Shown here in pieces: positions 1-4,404 of a stretch of 7,431 nucleotides of DNA (positions are counted from its first letter, which is position 1; every line of letters starts with the position of its first letter). The translations under genes and the position numbers were made by a program. Under the pieces are notes generated by a model that was not told the origin of the DNA, ran no database searches, and was given only the letters and a program-made list of their open reading frames with translations. Source of the stretch: Verrucomicrobiales bacterium (lineage in GTDB: Bacteria; Verrucomicrobiota; Verrucomicrobiia; Limisphaerales; Palsa-1400); contig JAQGOW010000116.1 of NCBI GenBank assembly GCA_028293405.1, positions 1 through 7,431 on the forward strand. The letters are read 5' to 3'.

Positions 1-61
1 TTAGGTGGATAGAAGGAACACGTAGTAATAAGGTCGGCCCAGTGAGCGCACCCGCAAGTGT

Positions 62-259
62 ATGAAAATAGAGAAACAAATGATCGCACTGTTCGGAGTC
101 GGTGGAGTTTTCGGTATTCTTGCCTGGGTTGTCACGGGGACGACCAAAGTTTGGTTTGAAGGAATTAGTCTGCTTGGGTTTGCCGCCGGGCTAGCCATTT
201 TTCTAACCGGCACAGTTGCCGCACGCACGTCGTTGCAAGGAAAGCGCAAGGCGGACTGA
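62..259 (+). CDS. small two-helix membrane protein, function unknown
   Basis: This 65-aa protein is not recognised as a named family. Two hydrophobic, glycine-rich segments are visible at about residues 7-24 and 34-52, joined by a short polar loop (around TGTTKVWFEG). The N-terminus (MKIEKQ) and the C-terminus (QGKRKAD) are both basic, so by the positive-inside rule both ends should be cytoplasmic, giving an inner-membrane hairpin. The ATG at 62 is used because it precedes the first helix with a basic leader; an internal ATG at 80 would remove that leader. No Shine-Dalgarno sequence lies just upstream. The next small ORF starts 42 bp downstream on the same strand, so the two may be cotranscribed. 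The overlapping minus-strand frame (1-300) lacks such organised features. Coding status is likely but not certain at this length. Confidence 0.6.
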   Translation: MKIEKQMIALFGVGGVFGILAWVVTGTTKVWFEGISLLGFAAGLAIFLTGTVAARTSLQGKRKAD

Positions 260-301
260 TCGAGTTGCCAAGGGTCAAACTCTTGTCGATGCACCGACAT
301 T

Positions 302-568
302 ATGGAAAAGATTTACGCTTGTCTCTCCAGACACCTGAAGACCGTTGTCATCACCATCGCCATCCTCATCGTCGGCGCGTCGTTCCGTTGGGAAATCAGA
401 GATGTGGACGATGCCCAGAGCGGCAAGCTCATCACGCATTATCAGGGAATCGCTTTTCCGTGGCAGGGTTGCGGCGCCAACGGCGGGGGCAAGCCGATCC
501 GGTTTCACGTGCACCAGTGGCTTTGCTACGGCGTGGTCAGCATCGAGGCCAAGGGTATGACTTATTGA
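302..568 (+). CDS. small single-pass membrane-anchored protein, function unknown
   Basis: This 88-aa protein has a short basic cytoplasmic leader (residues 1-13), one hydrophobic segment at about 14-28 rich in Ile and Val, and a polar C-terminal region of about 60 residues predicted to be extracytoplasmic. That region holds two cysteines (57 and 75) that could form a disulfide, a glycine-rich turn (about 58-63) and an HVHQW cluster (69-73). Codons are strongly biased to G or C in the third position, which supports real coding. The competing +1-shifted frame gives an arginine-rich translation typical of a shadow ORF. The ATG at 302 is the only start that keeps the whole membrane segment. No clear ribosome binding site is seen. 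It follows another small membrane protein by 42 bp. I do not recognise a family. Confidence 0.62.
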   Translation: MEKIYACLSRHLKTVVITIAILIVGASFRWEIRDVDDAQSGKLITHYQGIAFPWQGCGANGGGKPIRFHVHQWLCYGVVSIEAKGMTY

Positions 569-596
569 GTTGTGAGAAATATCTGACGCCCGCTCC

Positions 597-621
597 GCGA
601 AAGGCTCAGCAGGAGCTTCGC
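597..621. repeat. hairpin with GCTC/GAGC core, likely dispersed intergenic repeat
   Basis: The sequence folds as GCGAA (597-601), a 2-nt bulge, GCTC (604-607), loop AGCAG (608-612), GAGC (613-616) and TTCGC (617-621), giving 9 base pairs. There is no T-run after it on either strand, so it is not a classic intrinsic terminator. The motif 'ggctc-gcaggagc-tcgcc' resembles a short repeat I recall from verrucomicrobial intergenic DNA; that is memory, not a search. It sits 28 bp after one stop codon (568) and 7 bp from the end of the minus ORF (629). Confidence 0.45.
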
Positions 622-628
622 CCTACGT

Positions 629-886
629 TCAAACCTGCTTGGCTTCTTTGTCCGTCATGCGCTTGAGCGTGTCGCGCAGTTCGTTCACGCGCGGGGCCTT
701 GCTGATGAGCACCTCCCATTCCGGTAAACGTGTCCGGGCCGCGCCAGGAAGGCGCACAATGCGTGAAACTTCAGCGTTTCCAGTCCTCAAACAGACGTTT
801 TCCCCGCGCATGTCCTGTGGCATTGGTAATGCTATTCGTTTGACAAGTAAGGAGCAAAAACCAAACCGCGCGACGTGGTCGAACAC
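629..886 (-). CDS. doubtful small ORF, possibly the 3' remnant of a larger gene
   Basis: The reading frame gives 85 aa from the ATG at 886; ATGs at 823 and 811 would give 64 or 60 aa. Its two halves differ. The last 28 codons (632-715) end in G or C in about 24 cases and encode a plausible amphipathic helix (around APRVNELRDTLKRM) with a charged tail. The N-terminal half has mixed codon use and no recognisable pattern. This suggests either a genuine short protein or the C-terminal end of a lost gene now read through unrelated upstream DNA. It runs away from the LRR gene that starts at 922. No family is recognised and no ribosome binding site is evident. The plus-strand frame over the same DNA (639-1208) runs into the LRR gene and is rejected. 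Confidence 0.3.
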   Translation of the reverse strand: MFDHVARFGFCSLLVKRIALPMPQDMRGENVCLRTGNAEVSRIVRLPGAARTRLPEWEVLISKAPRVNELRDTLKRMTDKEAKQV

Positions 887-921
887 ATCGAGTGTGTCCG
901 CCTTAAACGGAAAAACTATTC

Positions 922-2625
922 ATGAGCATAAATATAAAAATCATTCTGTGTCTCACGATTTCCGTCGTTGGACTCTCCATCCCGACGCACGCCCAATTTA
1001 TTTATCACACCAACTTAACATCAGGCTACCAACCGGTATCGATCTCGATCGCAGGTTATACAGGCACAAATCCCGTGGTTCTCATTCCCGAAGTGGCGAA
1101 TGGGCTTCCAGTGACGGCGATTGCAGATTCCGCGTTTGCCCACAATGTCATTGTCAGCAGCGTCACAACATCGACGAACATCACAAGTTTGCTGCCCCAC
1201 ACTTTTGAGAATTGCACCAGTCTCACCAATTTTGACATCCCTGCAGTGACCAACATCGACGCATTCGCGTTCGCGGGATGCAGCAAGCTAAGCAGTGTCA
1301 CGATCGCTTCCAACATCACCGTTCTGGGTCAAGGCGCATTTCAGTTTTGCTCCGGGATTACAAATCTTCTCATGGCTGAGGGAGTGTTGAACCTCGGTGG
1401 TGCAGCCTTCTTCGGATGTAACGGTCTAACCTCCGTGACAGTGCCAAACAGTGTGGCGCAAATTGGCGCGCAGGCGTTCAACGGCTGTGCCAATCTGAAC
1501 GCCATTCTCGTCGATCCCGGCAACGCGAACTACACCAGCCTGACCGGCGTTTTATTCAACAAAGACCAAACCGTTCTCATCGAGTATCCCGGCGGGAAAA
1601 TCGGCAATTACAACATGCCGGATACCGTCGTCAGCACCGCCGTCACATCGTTCTACGGACATACGCGCTTAACGGGCGTCACGTTTTCGACCAACCTCAC
1701 CTCCATCGGAATGTATTCCTTTGATTCGTGCGCCGGCCTCACAAACGTTGTGCTGCCACCTAGCCTGACCAGTATTGGCGCGCTGGCATTTGCGAATTGC
1801 ACGGGGCTGCCGAGTATTACAATTCCGGCAGCAGTCACCGCGATCGAAAACAGCGCATTCAGCAACTGCGCTGGACTGACCAACTTTTCCATCGACGCCG
1901 GAAACCCGTTCTATAGCAGCCTCGACGGAGTCTTGTTCGACAAACTTCAAACGAGATTGATCCAGTATCCTCCCGGCAAATCGGGCGACTACGCAATTCC
2001 GAATACAGTCACGACGATTGGCAACAGCGCATTTTGGTATTGCACCTTCAGCAACATATCCATTTCCGAATCGGTTAATTCCATCGAACAATTTGCATTT
2101 ACCGGTTGCACACACCTTCTTCACCTTCGGATTCCAAATAGCGTCACCAGCATCGGCCAATACGCTTTCGATGATTGCGAAGGCCTGGACACAATCACCA
2201 TTGGGACAGGCCTCACAAACCTTCAATACAACGCATTCTATTATTGCCTCAATCTCACCGGCGTATATTTCGAGAGCAACCCTCCAACACTTGGACCTCC
2301 CGTGTTTCAACTCGGAAACGGCACGACCGCTTTTTATCTACCTGGCACATCCGGCTGGGGGCCCACCTTTGGCGGGTGTCCCACGGCCATCTGGAATCCA
2401 CAAGCGATAATTGGCAATGGAACCCTCGGTTCAGCGGCAGATGGATTTAGTTTCACCATCATCGGCGCGAGCAACCTCGTCACTGTTGTGGAGACTTGCA
2501 CGAACTTGACAACCGCGGTTTGGTCTCGGTTACAGACGAACAAACTTTTTAATGGAACAGCCTTGTTCAGCGATTCAGATTCGACAAACCATCCCACACG
2601 CTTCTATCGCTTCGCCCTGCCGTAA
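922..2625 (+). CDS. secreted BspA-type leucine-rich repeat protein (LRR_5) with RFYR C-terminal tail
   Basis: This 567-aa protein begins with a Sec signal peptide (about residues 1-24; IKIILCLTISVVGLSI core, likely cut after THA). A short domain (about 25-70) with a VVLIPEVANGLPVTAIADSAF-like pattern leads into the repeats. There are 13 LRR units of 22-23 residues of the form AFxxCxxLTxVxIPxSVTxIG. The repeat cysteines fall at 98, 120, 143, 166, 189, 270, 293, 316, 374, 396, 419 and 442, with His at 247 in one unit. Two related insertions (about 197-244 and 323-369) interrupt the ladder with a DxGNxxYxSLxGVLF...YPxGK pattern. The last 65 residues form a beta-rich tail ending in RFYRFALP. BspA-like LRR proteins are known as surface binding or adhesion proteins; the ligand here is unknown. 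The ATG at 922 fits the signal peptide, with only a weak CGGA (908-911) upstream. Confidence 0.9.
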   Translation: MSINIKIILCLTISVVGLSIPTHAQFIYHTNLTSGYQPVSISIAGYTGTNPVVLIPEVANGLPVTAIADSAFAHNVIVSSVTTSTNITSLLPHTFENCTSLTNFDIPAVTNIDAFAFAGCSKLSSVTIASNITVLGQGAFQFCSGITNLLMAEGVLNLGGAAFFGCNGLTSVTVPNSVAQIGAQAFNGCANLNAILVDPGNANYTSLTGVLFNKDQTVLIEYPGGKIGNYNMPDTVVSTAVTSFYGHTRLTGVTFSTNLTSIGMYSFDSCAGLTNVVLPPSLTSIGALAFANCTGLPSITIPAAVTAIENSAFSNCAGLTNFSIDAGNPFYSSLDGVLFDKLQTRLIQYPPGKSGDYAIPNTVTTIGNSAFWYCTFSNISISESVNSIEQFAFTGCTHLLHLRIPNSVTSIGQYAFDDCEGLDTITIGTGLTNLQYNAFYYCLNLTGVYFESNPPTLGPPVFQLGNGTTAFYLPGTSGWGPTFGGCPTAIWNPQAIIGNGTLGSAADGFSFTIIGASNLVTVVETCTNLTTAVWSRLQTNKLFNGTALFSDSDSTNHPTRFYRFALP

Positions 2626-2771
2626 ATCCACGTCACTCTCACCCAATCCCTGCCCCGAGTCTGCGCGCTCCTGCCCGCGACTTTCTCTCGACCATCGTTA
2701 CTCAGTCGTCGAGTCTCAAACAAACGAATCGGAAATCGGAAGTTTTCCCCAGGCCACGAAACCACTTGATA

Positions 2772-2793
2772 AACGTCCCCATGTTGGGACGTT
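2772..2793. repeat. perfect 8-bp intergenic hairpin, AACGTCCC/GGGACGTT
   Basis: AACGTCCC (2772-2779) pairs perfectly with GGGACGTT (2786-2793) across the 6-nt loop CATGTT. It lies about 147 bp after the LRR stop. No T-run follows on either strand, so a Rho-independent terminator is unlikely. It could be a dispersed palindromic repeat, an RNA-processing hairpin or a binding site for a dimeric regulator; the sequence alone does not decide. Confidence 0.5.
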
Positions 2794-2951
2794 GAACACG
2801 AGCGCACGAAATACCGCCTCTTCTCAAGCTGCTGCAGCTAACTTCCACAAATCAACACGGAAACGCCCAGCTAGGGTATTGCCTTTTCGTGCACCTAGCC
2901 TCCAGCGCCGGCAGCGCGGATACCTTTGAATCTACCAACCCAACCACCGCC

Positions 2952-2994
2952 GTCCCCGATCATGACGGGGGCCGTCGCTTGATGACATTTTTTT
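2952..2994 (+). terminator. GC hairpin with distant T-run, possible weak terminator
   Basis: GTCCCCG (2952-2958) pairs with CGGGGGC (2966-2972), seven pairs with one G-T wobble, around the loop ATCATGA. Seven T residues follow at 2988-2994. The 15-nt gap between stem and T-run is longer than in a standard intrinsic terminator, so the call is weak. If active, it would stop readthrough from the LRR gene about 50 bp before the YVTN start. Confidence 0.25.
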
Positions 2995-3046
2995 AACTGG
3001 AACACGTAAAAATGTGGCGGAGACTTGTTGCTTCAACGACACACGT

Positions 3047-4042
3047 ATGAAATTTGTTCGTGCATTGATTTTATTGGCACTGGCGCAAGCGGTCGCTTGT
3101 TCCAGCAGAGCGCAGCCTTTGCTAGAGAAAGTTGCGGATATTCCGTTGCCCGGCGGTGCTACTCGTTTTGATTATCAGAGTCTCGATGCGGCCGCAGGTA
3201 GACTCTACTTCTCGCACATGGGCGACGGCGAGTTGATGGTGTTCGACATTACTGCGGACAAACTTGTGGCTCAGCTTCCCGGTTTTCCGACTATGACCGG
3301 CGTGCTCGCCGTGCCGGCGCTCAAACGAGTTTACGGTTCCGTCACAAAAAATCATGAAATCGCTGTCGTCGATACGGAGAAGCTCATCGTCATCAAAAGA
3401 ATCCCGGACGGAAAGTTTCCCGACGGCTTGGCCTACTCTCCCGAAACACAGAAGCTTTATGTCTCCGACGAATCAGGCGGCGTTGAAACCGTGATCGACA
3501 CTAAATCGAATACGAAGTTGCGTTCAATTCCGTTGGGCGGCGAAGCCGGGAACACGCAATACGATGAATCATCGCACTTGTTCTATGTTGCCGTCCAGAC
3601 TCGGAACCAACTCGTCGCGATTGATCCGCAAACCGACAGCATCGTCGGTCGATACGATTTGAAAAAAGGCGATCATCCTCACGGTTTTTACATCGATGCT
3701 CCTGCCCATCGGGCTTACGTCTCCTGCCAGGGTGACAATAAGCTGATCGTGTTCAACCTGAAGACGCACGAAGAAGAGGATGTGTTCCCCGTGAGCGCCG
3801 ATCCTGATGTTATCTCATTCGATCGCGGGCTGAATCTGCTCTATGTTGCGTGCGAATCGGGGGCCGTCTCCATGTTCAGAGCGCACAATGGGAAATTGAC
3901 GAAAATTGGCGACACCGAAGTCGGTCCCAATTCGCACACCGTTGCTGTCGACCCGCAAACGCACAAAAGCTATTTCCCACTCAAGAGTATCAATGGCAAA
4001 CCACTCCTCAGAATTATGCGCCCGAGCGCGGCGCTGCAGTAA
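3047..4042 (+). CDS. exported YVTN/YncE-like seven-bladed beta-propeller protein
   Basis: The 331-aa product starts with a signal peptide (MKFVRALILLALAQAVA, then CSSRAQ). Cleavage after SRA is likely; a weak lipobox (AVAC) leaves open that it is a lipoprotein. The rest is seven repeats of about 40 residues with the pattern LYVS...N.L.V.D..T.K....I, including KLYVSDESGG, RAYVSCQGDNKLIVFNLKT and a closing NSHTVAVDPQTHKSYFPL blade that is typical of YncE-like proteins. Such propellers are periplasmic or surface binding scaffolds with no catalytic residues; the ligand is unknown. An in-frame GTG at 3014 would add 11 polar residues in front of the signal peptide, so the ATG at 3047 is preferred. 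No strong ribosome binding site is seen. The gene stands alone, with long spacers on both sides and convergent to the hydrolase gene. Confidence 0.88.
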   Translation: MKFVRALILLALAQAVACSSRAQPLLEKVADIPLPGGATRFDYQSLDAAAGRLYFSHMGDGELMVFDITADKLVAQLPGFPTMTGVLAVPALKRVYGSVTKNHEIAVVDTEKLIVIKRIPDGKFPDGLAYSPETQKLYVSDESGGVETVIDTKSNTKLRSIPLGGEAGNTQYDESSHLFYVAVQTRNQLVAIDPQTDSIVGRYDLKKGDHPHGFYIDAPAHRAYVSCQGDNKLIVFNLKTHEEEDVFPVSADPDVISFDRGLNLLYVACESGAVSMFRAHNGKLTKIGDTEVGPNSHTVAVDPQTHKSYFPLKSINGKPLLRIMRPSAALQ

Positions 4043-4088
4043 GGTGCGCCCAAGTTGTCGCCCCGATGGGATTGGAACGAAATGGGAA

Positions 4089-4109
4089 TTTGAAATTTCA
4101 GATTTCAAA
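4089..4109. repeat. perfect A/T-rich hairpin, TTTGAAAT/ATTTCAAA
   Basis: TTTGAAAT (4089-4096) pairs with ATTTCAAA (4102-4109) around the 5-nt loop TTCAG. It starts 47 bp after the YVTN stop and could protect or shape that transcript's 3' end. Strings of 'gaaatttcaaattt' type recur in intergenic DNA of Verrucomicrobiota and Planctomycetota in my recollection, so a dispersed repeat is as likely as a gene-specific element. Confidence 0.5.
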
Positions 4110-4221
4110 CATGACGGGGAAGCGCCGCGCATCTCTCCGCATACCTGGGCTGAGTTACGCGACCCGCTTCGGGGTTGTTTAAAGCGGCCTACCGCGGTTG
4201 ACAACCACGCTACGTGTTTTT

Positions 4222-4316
4222 CATGGGACATGGGACTGAGGTGAAACCACGAAATATGCGAAATATACGAAAGTGGGATGGCCTCGATCTTAGACAATCT
4301 GTGACTGAAACTGAAA
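4222..4316. repeat. cluster of three short tandem repeats
   Basis: Within 95 bp there are three direct repeats: CATGGGA twice (4222-4235), a 9-nt unit CGAAATATG/CGAAATATA plus a partial third CGAAA (4250-4272), and CTGAAA twice (4305-4316) followed by CTGG. They have different units and copy numbers of 2-2.5, too few and too short for a CRISPR array. The CGAAATA-type repeat resembles 'cacgaaatacacgaaa' strings that I recall from many environmental bacterial genomes. Confidence 0.45.
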
Positions 4317-4404
4317 CTGGTGTCGGAGCAAAACCGGACATTGCGGTCAGAGTGATGTGGCTCTTTGTCGGCTGGTGTGGTCTAAGTTGTTTGACGCTCC
4401 CACC

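Larger units (their letters stand above)
569..921. other. spacer before the LRR gene, with a hairpin repeat and a doubtful ORF
   Basis: This 353-bp stretch separates the small membrane-protein pair from the LRR gene. It holds the hairpin at 597-621 and a minus-strand ORF at 629-886, both listed separately. A TTGACA hexamer lies at 840-845, but no convincing -10 box is found at the right distance, so no promoter is called. Any LRR promoter should lie in the last 150 bp, but I cannot place it. Confidence 0.5.
2626..3046. other. 421-bp spacer between the LRR and YVTN genes
   Basis: No convincing gene is seen; the plus frame from 2552 to 2929 is a low-complexity shadow rich in Ser, Arg and Pro. 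The stretch contains a loose 6-bp inverted repeat (CTCGAC 2687-2692, GTCGAG 2708-2713), a doubled AATCGGA (2727-2740), a perfect 8-bp hairpin (2772-2793) and a GC hairpin (2952-2972) followed by a T-run. Its size suggests that the YVTN gene has its own promoter, but no clear -35/-10 pair could be identified. Confidence 0.5.
4043..4404. other. convergent-gene spacer rich in short repeats
   Basis: These 362 bp lie between two converging stop codons. No convincing gene is present; the frames that cross it (3850-4182, 3906-4244 and 4214-4429 on plus, 3815-4297 on minus) are shadows with no family pattern. It holds the palindrome at 4089-4109, the GGTTG-A-CAACC palindrome at 4196-4206 and short tandem repeats at 4222-4316. 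No hairpin with a T-run is visible to serve as a terminator for either gene. Confidence 0.5.

Noticed and set aside
1..300. 99-aa minus-strand ORF at the left edge
   Set aside because: It overlaps the 65-aa two-helix protein and shows no organised features; it is most likely a shadow.
265..666. 133-aa plus-strand ORF over the 88-aa gene
   Set aside because: The translation is rich in Arg, His and Pro as expected for a shifted frame of high-GC coding DNA, and the frame at 302 has a proper membrane segment and codon bias.
840..868. TTGACA as a -35 box for the LRR gene
   Set aside because: The hexamer at 840-845 is perfect, but the sequence 16-18 nt downstream (around AAACCG) is not a -10 box, and one hexamer match is expected by chance.
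1669..2310. 213-aa minus-strand ORF inside the LRR gene
   Set aside because: It is antisense to a regular repeat array; periodic codons of the LRR units leave the opposite frame open. Its translation shows no signal peptide or domain and the sense protein is unambiguous.
2961..4119. 10-mer CATGACGGGG present in both spacers (2961-2970 and 4110-4119)
   Set aside because: Shared 10-mers are expected many times by chance in a window this long, and the flanks do not match.
4250..4272. Tandem CGAAATATR units as a CRISPR array or iteron origin
   Set aside because: There are only about 2.5 units of 9 nt with no spacers, and no cas, rep or DnaA-box context.
3815..4297. 160-aa minus-strand ORF across the YVTN 3' end and spacer
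   Set aside because: It overlaps the well-supported propeller gene, and its remaining part translates intergenic repeat DNA with no family pattern.
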